DNA from: Aspidapion aeneum
Taxonomy: Eukaryota > Arthropoda > Insecta > Coleoptera > Brentidae
Assembly: GCA_963576565.1 (NCBI GenBank)
Contig: OY755039.1
Coordinates: 83,664,955-83,728,954, forward strand
Length of the DNA: 64,000 bases
Direction of reading: 5' to 3'
The notes beneath the pieces are model-generated. The model did no database searches, was not told the origin of the DNA, and saw only the letters and a program-made list of their open reading frames with translations. The position numbers were made by a program, and so were the translations under genes. This document shows, one piece after another, positions 1 through 12,000 of the stretch; position 1 is the first letter of the stretch; each line of letters begins with the position of its first letter.

Positions 1-340
1 ATCCTCCCACCCCTACCCCCACCCCCTTCCATAGAAAATGAGTTTTTGACACCCTTCCCATTATCCGATTTGGATGAAATTTGGTATACATATAGTGGTC
101 CGATGACAATACAACATTGAAAAAAAAAATCCTACCACTCCTACCCCCACCCTCATCTATAGAAAAATGCGTTTTTGATACACTTCCCATTATCCGATTT
201 GGATGAAATTTGGTATACATATAGTGATCCGATGACAATAAAATATTAAGAAAAAATATCGTCCCACCTCTACCCCCACCCCCTTTTATAGAAAAATGAG
301 TTTTTGACACACTTCCCATTATCCGATTTAGATGATTTTT
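1..340 (-). repeat. ~125-bp satellite array, inverted copy
   Basis: Almost three units of a ~120-125-bp tandem repeat. Each unit has a C-rich block (ccacccctacccccaccccc), a gtttttgacac segment, an attatccgatttggatgaaa segment and a gtggtccgatgacaat segment. It is the reverse complement of the array at about 1040-2233. The array starts at the window edge, so its true length is unknown. It codes for nothing. Confidence 0.9.
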
Positions 341-414
341 TTTAAAAAGAGTAAAAAATCATGTTCAGCGACGTTAAACACCACAAAGTTCTAAATTTAT
401 TATAAATCGATCCC

Positions 415-660
415 TAAGCACTGCAATCTTTCAAGTTTGAGACAAGTCGGTTAGTAAATAAAAAATCTGCCATTTTTGATCCGCCATTTTGATTTTTTAA
501 GTTTGAGTAAAACATTTTGTTAAATGACTTCAAGCAATGTAATATTTCAAGTTTGAGACAAATCGGTTAGTAAATAAAAAATCTGCCATTTTGGATCCGC
601 CATTTTGATTTTTTTAAGTTTGAGTAAAAAATTTTCGTAAATGACCTCAAGCATTTTGAT
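415..660. repeat. Dimer of a ~116-bp repeat
   Basis: Two copies of a unit (about 423-535 and 539-655) containing caagtttgagacaa, tcggttagtaaataaaaaat, a doubled tgccatttt/ccgccatttt block and gagtaaaa. The offset between copies is 116 bp. It lies between the two opposed satellite arrays. The rest of 341-1040 is AT-rich with no recognisable gene. Confidence 0.8.
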
Positions 661-1039
661 TTTTCGATCCGCCATTGTTGTAATAAAAAACGTAAATTGT
701 AGTATTACCAGGTTACCAAACACTACAACTTCCAAGATTCAACAGTCGACTTAATGGATTTAACTTTACTTAACAAAAACAGATTTCAAATAAATTAGTA
801 AAAAAATTTTTTTAAGTCACAAGCTTTTATAAAATGCACTAAAAATTAAAAAATAATTTTCTAACATTCTAATATTATCATAATAATAAAAGCGATGGCC
901 GACTGATGGAAATTTTGAGGATGTTAGCACGATAAGATATCCGCCTCAATTAAATATTACTATTTGCAAGAATCAATCTAGCAGAAAAATGCAGAGGTAA
1001 ATAAATAAAGAAGAGTATATTCTAGATTATAATGAAATC

Positions 1040-2233
1040 GCTGATCGTAAGTTGTTTGGAAACTCATTTTTCTATTGGGGGAAGGAGAGGGTGGGGGTAG
1101 AGGTAGAAATATATTTTTTGTTTGGGCTGTATTGCCATCGGACCTTTATGCATATACCAAATTTTATAAAAGTCATTTGAAGCGAAGTGTGTCAAAAACG
1201 CATTTTTTTATGGAAGGGGGTGGGGGGTAGGGGTGGGAGGACATTTTTTCATTATTGTTGTATTGTTATCGGACCACTATATGTATACCAAATTTCATCC
1301 AAATCGGATAATGGGAAGTGTGTCAAAAACGCATTTTTCTATAGATGAGGGTGGGGGTAGGAGTGGTAGGATTTTTTTTTCAATGTTGTATTGTCATTGG
1401 ACCACTATATGTATACCAAATTTCATCCAAATCGGATAATGGGAAGGGTGTCAAAAACGCATTTTCCATGGAAGGAGGTGGGGGTAGGGGTGGGAGGATA
1501 TTTTTTTAATGTTGTATTGTCATCGGACCACTATGTGAATACCAAATTTCATCCAAATCGGATAACGGGAAGTGTGTCAAAAACACATTTTTCTATAGAA
1601 GGGGTGGGGGTAGGGGTGGGAGGATATTTTTTTTGAATGTTGTATTGTCATCAGACCACTATGTGAATACCAAGTTTCATCCAAATCGGATAATGGGAAG
1701 TGTGTCAAAAACTCATTTTTCTATGAAAGTGGGTGGGGGTAGAGGTGGGAGGATATTTTTTTATTAATATTATATTGTCATCGGATCACTATATGTATAC
1801 CAAATTTCATCCAAATCGGATAACGGGATGTATGTCAAAAACAAATTTTTCTATGGAAGGGGGTGGGGGTAGGGATGGGAGGATATTTTTTTATTATTGT
1901 TGTATTATCATCGGACCACTATGTGTATAACAAATTTTATCCAAATCGGATAACGGGAAGTGTGTCAAAAACACATTTTTCGATAGAAGGGGTGGGGGTA
2001 AGTGTGGGAGGATATTTTTTTCTTATTGTTGTATTATCATCGGACCACTATGTGTATACCAAATTTTTCCAAATCGGATAACGGGAAGTGTGTCAAAAAC
2101 ACATTTTTCTATAGAAGGGGTGGGGGTAGGGGTTGTTTGGATATTTTTTTCTTAATGTTGTATTGTCATGGGACCACTACGTGTGTACCAAATTTCATCC
2201 AAATCGGATAATGGGAAGTGTGTCAAAAACGCT
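1040..2233 (+). repeat. ~125-bp satellite array, direct copy
   Basis: About nine units. The ggaccactat landmark recurs at about 1137, 1271, 1399, 1525, 1653, 1779, 1912, 2039 and 2170, so the period is about 126-136 bp. Each unit ends in a G-rich block (gggtgggggtaggggtggga) and poly-T. Several frames stay open through the array only because the unit lacks stops. These translations repeat the same peptide and are not genes. Confidence 0.92.
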
Positions 2234-2384
2234 TCACAAGATTTGATAGATAGTCAGTTAGACAGAACATCTGAAGCTAAATAAAAGCTTGTAAAAAATT
2301 GCGTAGGATTTTTTAAAGATGTTTTTATATAAATAATATATTTTATTTTTCATCTACACATTTTGTCAAAAAAATTTTTTTTAG

Positions 2385-2516
2385 TCCGGCGCCGAGTTGG
2401 CCGGCGCCCAGTTGGCGGCGCCGAGTTGGCCCGGCGCCCAGTTGGCCCGGCGCCCAGTTGGCGGCGCCGAGTTGGCGGCGCCCAGCTGGCGGCGCCGAGT
2501 TGGCGGCGCCCAGTTG
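2385..2516. repeat. GC-rich GGCGCC minisatellite
   Basis: About eight head-to-tail copies of a 15-18-bp unit built on the palindrome GGCGCC followed by gAGTTGGc or cAGTTGGc, with c/g alternation at one position. It is a sharp GC island in strongly AT-rich DNA. There is no coding function. The neighbouring 2234-2384 and 2517-2853 contain nothing recognisable. Confidence 0.9.
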
Positions 2517-2853
2517 TCCCATTCCCCTCCTAAACCGTTCAACCGATTTTCATATCATTTTCAGGTAAGATAGTGTTCGACACTCTTACGAGCTGATTAG
2601 ATTTTCGCCAAAATCCTTTGATGCTAATGACAGTTTTTTGACAATTAGAATTTTATAGAAATGCTAACTTTTTATTAAAATGTCCTATTAATATGAGGTT
2701 TTCGGAATTCAGTAGACTACATTTTGCTCAAGAATTTTTGTTCTAACCAGAAACTTCGTATGAGCTTTGGTTTCTAAGTAATTTACAAAAAACTCTTTTT
2801 AAGGCTGATATATCATGGCTTTACTTGAAGTGTGCTAATACGCTAGCTAGGAA

Positions 2854-3604
2854 CAGTGGCGGTTTCTCCATAAGTGCACATGTGCACGTGCACTCCCAAA
2901 TTATACTTAAAAAAATATTAAACTTTGATCATTCCTTAATTTAATTAATAATTACCCCAAAACGAATTCACTAAAGACTGGAATATTATCTAGAAATTAA
3001 TCCCGGTATGTATGTGTTTGTATTCGTGTTCAAACCAACTTCGAATCTAATTCTTTACGGTAATTTACTGGAACCAAATTCTATGCAAGAGAGGACAACA
3101 TGTCCCAATAGAATTTTACAGTACGTAGAATCTGAACCTTCTGATGCCGCCCGCACTCCCGTGATGCCTCCCGCGTCCTCGGTTTACGTGGCATTTTAGA
3201 GCAGCTCACGCCCACTTTTCAGTAGTGCGTGCTTAGACAACTTCCTATTATCGGTCGGGCGCTGGCGGTTTATTTTGATTTCGACGATTTGGTATTACGA
3301 CAATGGCGGAAGCAATATTTAAAGGCAATTAAATTTACATCTTTGCCATTAGAAGAGAAAATATATGTTAACTAGTTATGATACATTAATTATTTATTTA
3401 TAATTACAATAAGAATAGGTAGGTAACTAATATCTAACTAAATATCTCATTTTTTATTATTTTCTCTAAATTATATGATATGACGACCTACTCGATGGCT
3501 CAATAAGTTAGCGTGGCACTAAAAAAAAATTTATGCCTGCGCCGCAATTTTTATTTTATTTTTTGGTGTGCACCCCCAAAGCTTTTTACCAGGCGCCGCC
3601 ACTG
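2854..3604. mobile_element. Non-autonomous hAT-type DNA transposon
   Basis: The 751-bp element begins CAGTGGCGG and ends CCGCCACTG, giving 9-bp perfect terminal inverted repeats. It is flanked on both sides by the 8-bp duplication GCTAGGAA (2846-2853 and 3605-3612). An 8-bp duplication with CAG...CTG ends is the signature of the hAT superfamily. No transposase is visible, and the short open frame at 3008-3199 matches nothing I recognise. It was probably mobilised by an enzyme supplied elsewhere. The perfect duplication suggests a fairly recent insertion. Confidence 0.85.
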
Positions 3605-3806
3605 GCTAGGAATGAATCCATTTATTTATATTTAGCATGGTGGTACCTAACATCCAAAGCTAAATTTTCATTCCAGGATCCTCGACTTTCCGGCTTCAGA
3701 ATCCAAGATGGCTGCTCCCAACATAATGAAATAAATGAATTCTCTGTTTTAGAAGAAATAAAATTATTTTTGATGGATTCACTTTAAGCGGAACTGACTC
3801 AATAGC

Positions 3807-4650
3807 GGGCCATACACACAGATGTTGATCCGCCGGTTTGGAACGGCGCGGTTGAAATTGGCGGATTTCGCTGTCAATTAGTGGACATTCCACGCGCCAG
3901 TTATACTTTATACTTGTCTGTCGGCTTACACTGTGCCTAGGATAACAGACCGTACATATATTATCTCTTTAATTTATTAAATATTATGGCACATGTTTCC
4001 GGAATGATATAACCAAGTGCCTGTGCAGAAATTCCCACTGAAAATTTCAGATCTTCATATGATCTTCCCGCGGCAAGGAAACGAAGGGCAGCATTTAATC
4101 GATGTTCTGATTTAATGGCTTCTCTCATTTGGGTATCTTGTTTCGTAAGATCCTCTCGTACCAAATTTAATAAAAGGTCATACGTGTTAATATCAATTCT
4201 TAGATAATTTTTAAAATCGTCTGGATCATTTTCTCTTTTAATAGAAAGTCATGGCTAAATAGTTTCCTCTTAAGCAAATAACTTTTAACCCACTTGGAAC
4301 GTCTCTTTTTTACACCACTATGCATTATTTCCATATTAATAATCATTCCAATACACAGAGCCTGCTTCTTTTTAGCACAAAACATTTTACATACCCTATG
4401 CTTAAAATACCTGCCGCATAAAACTTTCGACTTGACGAAATTCCACAGTTTTGGTTTAACCGGCAGATAAATCTTGAGTTCTGGCCCACTAACGCGCGGT
4501 TATGTCTGCCACAGACCGATATGAAGGATCGATTCGAAAGATTTTTTTTTGTGTTAATGAATTGCAGCAGTTTTAAACCGTTGGGGACAAAACGGTCAGG
4601 CTTGTCTGTGCCGTTCCAAACCGACGGATCAACCTCTGTGTGTATGGCCA
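3807..4650 (-). mobile_element. PIF/Harbinger-type element remnant
   Basis: Imperfect terminal inverted repeats of about 40 bp: one at 3807-3847 (ggccatacacacaga, then ttgatccgccggtttggaac) and its near complement at about 4608-4650. Between them lies a minus-strand transposase N-terminal fragment. A clean short target duplication was not established. The right end is followed by a 19-bp tandem duplication (tgtatggccagctaattg) at about 4640-4677. The superfamily assignment rests on the transposase fragment. Confidence 0.65.
3961..4385 (-). pseudogene. PIF/Harbinger transposase (HARBI1-like), N-terminal fragment
   Basis: Starts at ATG 4385. The first ~50 residues include the basic stretch KKRRSKWVKSYLLKR. 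After a frameshift near 4225 the frame continues through the family-typical FKNYLRID block, then REAIKSEHRLNAALRFLAAG and RSYEDLKFSVGISAQ, and IIPETC, stopping at 3961. From memory of the family, this is the N-terminal part of Harbinger transposases (LRFLATGxxYEDLKF and IIPETC blocks). The DDE nuclease domain that should follow is absent, so the copy cannot be active. It may be a single exon of a longer gene or a truncated internal-deletion derivative. Confidence 0.7.
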
Positions 4651-4679
4651 GCTAATTGTGTATGGCCAGCTAATTGTAA

Positions 4680-5230
4680 ACTGTAAAAAATATTGACACC
4701 TATCCCTGCGTTTTTTTTTCGATATTTCCTTTAATTCTTGTGCGATATTTATTTTTGATACCTTGTATTAAAGCTAACGACCATTTCTTTCAGCATACTT
4801 AAAAAATAAATTTTAATCCCCAGCCGATACAAAGATGGCGCTTAATATGTCAAAAATAAAAGAGACCTTTATAACCTATAGAACAAATTTGATTTTGAGA
4901 AAAAAAAAATCGGGAATTTATCAAAAGCGAACTTTAAGTATTTATAAAAACTTACAATTTAAAAAATTCCATAATAAATGATATATGTCTAATATAATCC
5001 AAGATGGCGGCGTTTAAAATATAAAAACAACAGTATTTTTTTGGTTTGGTAAAATTTTGTACCCAAAAATGTAATTTTATATTACACTAAGCAAGTTTTA
5101 AAATATATTGTACAAAAAAAAATACAATACGTTTATTTTTTAATGATCGCGGCGGCAAAATTAAGGAAAAAGCATTTTTTTTTTCGCAAGTTAACGAAAA
5201 AAACCGGACAAAACAAGATATCTTGTTAAA
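4680..5230. repeat. Dispersed repeat, inverted relative to 60400-62750
   Basis: AT-rich repeat carrying several 'aagatggcgg' boxes. Its reverse complement resembles two stretches near the right end: 4680-4830 matches about 62400-62560, and 4960-5060 matches about 60740-60845. No coding capacity is visible. It is probably a decayed non-coding transposon family. Confidence 0.5.
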
Positions 5231-5784
5231 AAAAGACAGATTTTTAAAAATGTCAAAAATGTTGACGTGTCACATACTGGGTGATTGACCTGAAGTGCAT
5301 TGAAAATTGAACTTGAACAAAAAAAGTTCAAGTGTGGACGAAACACTGATATTATCCTCCAGTAAAGCGGACCAGCAACGCCTTCGTCAATTTATATTCT
5401 TTTGTTTCCAGAAAATGTCTGTCCCTTTATTAATTCAGTGGGGCTACATTATAACTCGAAATTAGATTAATTAAAATTTAATGAAAAGAAATGAAAAAAT
5501 CATTCTTTTGATTACAAAAAGGAGAAAAAATATGATCATAAAAATTCCCAAAAATTAAGGGTTCAAATCTAATGATGAATATAGAATCACCGGCGGCGTG
5601 TTGGGGGAGTTAGGGAGAGCCCTGGACCCCCCAGTTTTTTCAAACTCCATAATATTCTTTTAAAACCCATAATATGTGTGTTTGTAAAGTGTAAAATTTT
5701 CTTTAGTTTAGAAGTTATACGCCTCCTCCCACTATTTAAGGGCACGTACCGCCGGTACTTACAATACAGGCTGTTTTTTATGAG
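5231..5784. other. Intergenic, nothing recognised
   Basis: AT-rich DNA with a short GC-rich patch at about 5589-5640 (ggcggcgtgttgggggag). I see no gene, tRNA or terminal repeat pair in it. Confidence 0.5.
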
Positions 5785-6245
5785 TCTGTTCTATAGTCCA
5801 AATAATAGGCATTTGTGATGTCATTTTTGTTTATCTTTGTTTAGTATATTATAAACAGCGGCGACAATAAACTTTTTAAAAAAATTAGTGTCTGTGATTA
5901 ATTCATTTTTTAATTAGGTAGCTATTTGATTATGTGAAGTATCCGTCACTGTTAATCAAACACATGAGTTTGTCAACTTATGTCTTGTCGGAAATTATTT
6001 TAAAAAGTTGTAAAATGCCGAGAAACAAATATAATATAAGGTACAATGAACAATGGCAACTGATAATTTTAAATATATTGGCTTTTTTTCAATTGGAAAG
6101 GGAACAAGTTCGAAATGGAATCGCACTTCAATTTGAAAATGTGATACATCAACGATAGTAAATATAAAAATATCTACGCCATACGTTTTTTTCTCACCTG
6201 GTGACGTCATTACAAATGCGTATAATTTAGACTATATCATTCCGT
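5785..6245. repeat. Imperfect inverted repeat, candidate MITE
   Basis: The left arm at about 5785-5830 (tctatagtccaaataatagg then catttgtgatgtca) pairs with the reverse complement of about 6200-6243 (tgacgtcattacaaatgcg then tataatttagactata). Similarity extends weakly outward on both sides. No target duplication was identified. The small open frames inside overlap on both strands and are unconvincing. Confidence 0.5.
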
Positions 6246-6936
6246 TTGACAGTAATAAAAATCCCAATGCGCGCGCAATGCAGTACGAGGACTGTTTTAA
6301 AACGGTTTTGGTTTGATGGAACGACCAAATACCTGTCCAAAAAACGAATGCTGTTGCCGTAGTGATCGATTTACTTCAGTCATGTGACCATATGCAAGAA
6401 AGTTAAATGGAAAATCACGTGACTAAAAGAAAGGGTAGGTTTCGACGTCTCGCGTAAAGGTAGATCGTAGGCAAAGTGAGAATTCGAGAGATGGAGATAA
6501 AATTTAATATTCACAAACTATAAACCATTACAGACTGCCTAATAAACTAAATATACCAAAAAATTAAAACGAATTTGCATAAGAACACATTTTTGGGTGA
6601 AACTTGTAAAAAAATATTTATTTTTGTAATGTCATAAGTTTTACGTATAATTTATATATTTAATTATTTGTATTTTGTAATTTGAATTTTACAAAATATT
6701 TGTGAAATTACCTACATATTATAGAAAGCCTCAATATTCACAAAGTATTTGTGATTTTATTCATTTTTAGGAAATATAGATCGTGATACTTCTAAGAAGT
6801 TAAGAAAATCAAATTTTGGAGCTTGTACTTTGGTAATAGTTTGTGACATTTTGTTATTTAAGAACCGTTAGGGCCGTAAGCAAGAAAAAAATTCGAAGAA
6901 GGATTAAAAAATAAATAAAAAAAATTGTGCATGTAT
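6246..6936. other. Intergenic, nothing recognised
   Basis: AT-rich flank immediately left of BEL element B. No open frame of note, no repeat partner found. Confidence 0.5.
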
Positions 6937-7091
6937 TGTTGTTAGCTCCCGCTAAATTTCGCGGTTGTTTTTAAATTTTAAAACCACACAATTGGATGAA
7001 GGACAGAGTACATTTTTCGCGCATTTGACATGCGCACCAAGAATCAGAGAGATCCTTTCTACCGCCTCGAGAAAAATGGCGTGTTAATTAT
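6937..7091 (+). repeat. Element B 5' LTR, left piece
   Basis: Begins TGTTGTTAGCTCCCG and is near-identical to the 3' LTR from 18817 on. It is cut at gtgttaatta by insertion of element A. The last five bases (attat) correspond to the right-hand attac duplication with one mismatch. Confidence 0.85.
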
Positions 7092-7558
7092 TGTTACTGC
7101 AACTTTCTTTAGTTTTATTTTATTTATAATTTATCTATTTCGCCTCAAAAATAATCAGCCATACAAATTCAAATTGTGGCACCTTGCGCCGTCGAAACAA
7201 CGCGGGTGCTAAGGACATGCGCAAAAGGCGAAAAACATTCTGTCAAGCGAAAAAACACGTGAACTCGTGAAAAATCATTCTCTTCTTTCGAAGACTAATT
7301 TTCTTTCGAAAATTAACTATTAAACATAAAAACCTTAGTTATTAAGTGCTACCATCCTCAATCCAAAGACTGAACGTGAGACTACTTCCAGAGCGGGCCC
7401 GCAAGTAGAGAAATAGCCATTAAAAGGTAGGTGCCATTTTTTCTATTGCTTTTGTATGGTTGCGCGATCAAGAAATATTAAATAAGAAAATTACACCTAA
7501 AGAAAGTTACAGTCCGCTATGAATTAAAGAAGAAAATCTATTCACCCTATCCATTACA
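7092..7558 (+). repeat. Element A 5' LTR
   Basis: 467 bp, TGTTACTGC...CCATTACA, near-identical to 12982-13456. It should hold the promoter and polyadenylation signals of element A, though I cannot point to a clear TATA box. The main difference from the 3' LTR is a short A-rich indel near position 130 of the repeat. Confidence 0.9.
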
Positions 7559-8067
7559 TTTTATGGACCTCCGAGCCGCATCTAGGCTATGAAAAAGCGT
7601 TTTTAAAAATATTCTAATTTTTCTTGAACGCCATATTGGGCTTCATTCTTATCAAACGGCGCACAGTTTAGTTGTAGGTAATCGAGTTTCCTTGATACCT
7701 ACGTATGTGTGCGTGTGTGTGGCCTCCTAAATTTAAAATAAAAACTCCACAGTCAGTCTTGTTTACTGCCTACTATCGATAAATTTAATGCATTTATTTA
7801 TTCGGGAATTTTGTGTTTTCAAAATTTGATTTAATGCAAAAATAAAATACAAATCTTCTATCAAATATCGCCTTTCGGTTTCGCGTTTTCGCGATTTTAA
7901 ACATATTTAGTGCGCTAAAGTGCAAAAAATAAAAGTGTTTAAATAAATCAAAATCCAAGTAACCAAATACAAAAAATCAAAAACTCAAAAACTGTTTTAA
8001 AATAGATACCTTTGTTTCAATAATTTAAAACCAAGTCAATACAAAAAAAAAATACTTAACAATCAAA

Positions 8068-9099
8068 ATGGGGGATGCAGAATTAAAAACATTTACTAGA
8101 AAAAGAAAAATCGCTTTGGCTAGGATCACTGAAATCTATACTTTGGCGGTAAAAGCCAAGGATGATGAAGCCGAGCGCCCTATCTTTCAAATTGCTTTTG
8201 AAACTTTGGAAGATCAATATTTTGAGTTTAAATATCTCCATAACGAATTGATTGGGTTGCTGACCGACGATAAAGATTTCGATGCGGAAGATACAATTAG
8301 AAAAAATTGTGACACTTTTTATTTTCAAGCAAAAGCAATATTTTGTAAGTTATTTCCAATTCCAGGCACTTCTAGGCCGCAGTCCTCTGCGCCTACTCCC
8401 ACCAGTCATAGTTTTGAAAATTTTAAACCTTTAATTCCGGTTTTTACGGGCTCAATGCTAAAATGGCCGACTTTTCTAGATCTCTTTTCAAGCATAATAG
8501 ACAAAAATCCTGCACTATCGAATGCCTCAAAATTTCGGTATTTAATTACTTTATTGCAGGGTGAACCATTAAATTTGGTAAAGTCGTTACCAGTTACTGA
8601 TAGTAACTATTTAATTGCCTTTTCAAATCTACAAAAAAGGTACAACAATAAGCGCCTTTTAGCTACGTCATATTGGAATTCCATTGTGCATGTTTCCTCC
8701 ATGAAATCAAATCAGAGCTCTAAAGATCTTAGAAATATTTTGGACACGTTTACTAAAAATCTAGAGGCCCTGAATGCCTTAGAATTTAATACAAAAGATT
8801 GGCAGTTTCCGTTGTTTAATTTATTGCTGGGAAAAATAGATACTCCCACTAGATCAGCCTTTGAGGTTTGCCATACTGAAAAGGAAATGCCTAGTTACAC
8901 CGATCTATATGAGTTTTTAGAAAAACAGTGCCAAGCACTAGAATCGGTTCAGTATTTTCAGCCTTCAGTATCAAATATGGAAAAAAAATCTAAAAGTTTT
9001 GGATCTGGTAACTACAATAGTTCAAAACCAAATTCATATAATAACAATAATTTCAAAAACTCCTTTATGACAGGAAAAAATTATCTGTTCCTATTCTAG
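8068..9099 (+). pseudogene. Element A Gag, 3' truncated
   Basis: ATG at 8068, in an A-rich context. The 343-residue frame matches the Gag of elements B and C in the same window. Shared blocks include the N-terminal KRKxxLxxITE region, the WPxFxDLFxxIIDxNxxLSNxxKxxYL block (about residues 130-160) and NKRLLATxxxNSI. Gag would form the cytoplasmic particle that packages the element RNA. The C-terminal zinc knuckle seen in element B is missing here. The frame runs through an N/S-rich linker and stops just after the deletion junction at about 9080-9095, which is why I call it broken rather than complete. Confidence 0.85.
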
Positions 9100-12000
9100 G
9101 AATAAATCAATCTTCTTCTTCAACAAAAGGTATGACGCAATGCACTATTCGTCCAGTTGGAAAAACTGATCCCACATTTTCCTTTAACGGTTTAGTCGTT
9201 CAAAGATTATGCTCTTCTTTACCTAGTGTCCAAATTAATCCAAGAAATTGGAATTATCTTTCAAACATTAAACTAGGCGACCCCTTCTTCTACAAACCAG
9301 CCCCTGTTGATCTACTTCTAGGCGCCGAGATTTATTCCCAAATTATTAAATCAGGTCGTATTTCTGGGTGTCAAGGTCAACCAGTCGCCCTAGAGACCGA
9401 GCTGGGATGGGTGTTGTTAGGCAGGGCGAACAAAATATATCTTATCAATCCAATCTTTTAAAAATCGAAAACTACTTTACCGCTTTCGATAACTCTCTAG
9501 ACTTGACTCTTAGGAAGTTCTGGGAGCTTGAATCGATTTCTCAAAAAAGCTATTTATCCCCAGATGAGAAAAAAGCTGAGGAAATTTATCAAAATACGGT
9601 ATCACGTGATAGCACGGGACGATTCATGGTAGCTTTACCTTTTAGGCACTCTGAACCCGACTTAGGTGACACGTTTTCTAGAGCTTACCGTTGCTTCACT
9701 TCATTAGGATCTAGACTTCTTAAAAATCCTGAAATGTATTCCATGTATTCAGATTTTATGCTAGAATATTTAAAAAACGGACACATGAGCCTTATTTCAA
9801 ATAATGAACCGAAATCAATGAATGTTTCATATTTACCACATCACGGGGTACTAAAACCCGATAGTACAAGCACGCGCTTGAGAATTGTATTTAATGGATC
9901 TTCAATTGGAAGCAAGAATTATAGCTTAAATGAGACTCTTTTACCAGGCCCTAAACTTCATGCAGATATTACAACTATTTTATTAAGGTTTCGTTTTCAT
10001 TCTATAGCAATTCTTAGTGATGTTCAAAAAATGTTTTTGCAAATCAATTTAGTACCCGAACATAGAGACTATCAGCGTTTATTGTGGCGTTTCCACCCCA
10101 ATGAACCCCTAAAAGAATATCGTTTAAATAATGTTGTTTTCGGACTCACTTCAAGCCCTTTCTTAGCAATCAGAACCTTACGACAGTTAGCCTTTGAAGA
10201 GAAAAATAAGTATCCAAATGCTGCAAAAGTAGTTCTTCAAGACGTTTTCATAGACGATGTCTGTACGGGCAGTTCTGATTTGTCTTCTGCGCAAGCGCTA
10301 CAAAAAGAGCTGACTGGCTTGCTAAAATCCGGTGGGTTTGAACTACGTAAGTGGGCAAGCAATGACTCAAGATTGCTATCATCATTGTCTCCTTCAGATT
10401 GTCAAGTTCCAATATCTTTCGATAAGGAACAACCTTCTAGTATTAAGATCTTAGGGCTGCAGTGGAACCCTTCGTCAGACACATTTTAATGTAAATGCAA
10501 TCAAGATAATAGTCCGTTAACAAAACGTAAAATCCTCTCTGTAATTGCTAAAATATACGATCCTTGCGGATACATATCGCCAGTAACTCTTCTCGCAAAA
10601 TCAGTAATGCAAGAACTCTGGAAGCAAAAAATCGATTGGGATGATCAACCCCCACCCCACATCTGTGAAACTTGGTTACAATTTAACTCACAGTTTTCTA
10701 GTTTATCGGAGATTTCTCTCCCTAGATACATTTTTTCATCTAACATACAACGTTGCCAAATTTTAGCATTTTGCGACGCTTCAGAGCGCGGCTACGCATG
10801 CGCTATATATCTACGTATCGAATTATTAAACGAAATCAAATCTTCCCTTGTTATTGCAAAAAGCAAGGTAGCCCCACTCAAAACAGTTTCGATTCCTCGA
10901 CTGGAGTTATTGGGAGCTACGCTCCTTGCTGATCTGCTTCGATTTGTCCTTGACATTTATTCGCCAATGATAACAATCGATGAGATCTTAGAATTTTCTG
11001 ACTCAGAGGTAGTCCTGGCTTGGATTTCTAACTCTCCGCATAGGTGGAAAACTTTTGTGGTTAATAGAGTCAGTCACATCCAGGAAACCATTCCAGATAT
11101 TCCCTGGTATCATATCCGAACTCTGGAGAACCCAGCCGACTGCGCCAGTCGCGGCCTAACTCCAGATAATTTACTTAATCATTGTTTATGGTTTACCGGT
11201 CCCCCCTGGATATGTTCTCCTCGCTCTGAATGGAATTTAGCTTCCCTGTCAAAATCGAATATTACTAGTTCTGTTTTAGAGGAAGAGAAAATACAGGTTT
11301 TGGTCACAATTCTGAATAATGATATTTTAAACGATCTTTTACATAATTATTCATCTATTTTACAAATTCAACGTATTATTGCTATTTGGCACAGATACTT
11401 TTTCAACATTAAGCATCAGGACACTAAACGCACTGGTTTTATTACGCTTTTTGAATTACAAGAATCTTTACTTGTACGTGTCAAGTACGAGCAAAATCAA
11501 CATTTTTCTGATATCTTCTTAAAAATTCAAAATAATGAACTTTTACCAAAACCATATCGCAAATTAGCGCCTTTTCTCGACCCCCAAAATCGTATTAGAG
11601 TTGGCGGGCGGATTAGAAATTCAATCACATTATCATATGATGTAAAACACCCCCTACTATTACCAAGTGATAGCACACTTACCAAGCTGATCATTCAAAA
11701 TATTCATTCAACCTACTTGCACCCAGGATTTAATACAACTATGTATTTACTTAGACAACAGTTTTGGGTACTTTCAGCACGTAGAGTTATTCAAAAGGTT
11801 TTATCATCTTGCGTTAAGTGCTATCGCACTCAACCCAAAGCTCTTACCCCCTACATGGGTGACCTTCCAAGCTTCAGAATATCACAGCTGAAATGTTTTT
11901 CAAATGTTTGCATTGACTACGCTGGACCTATAAAATTAGCTCAAGGGCGTAAATTAGTCATTCATAAGGCTTACATTTTAGTGATTGTGTGCACAGCTTC

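Noticed and set aside
1233..2211. Chains of open frames with repeated YTKFHPNR-like peptides
   Set aside because: They are translations of the ~125-bp satellite; frames stay open because the unit lacks stops.
1..2233. CRISPR-like regular repeats
   Set aside because: Units are contiguous ~125-bp satellite copies with no spacers, in a eukaryotic context.
5934..6210. Overlapping small open frames on both strands
   Set aside because: They lie inside an imperfect inverted repeat and show no protein-like conservation.
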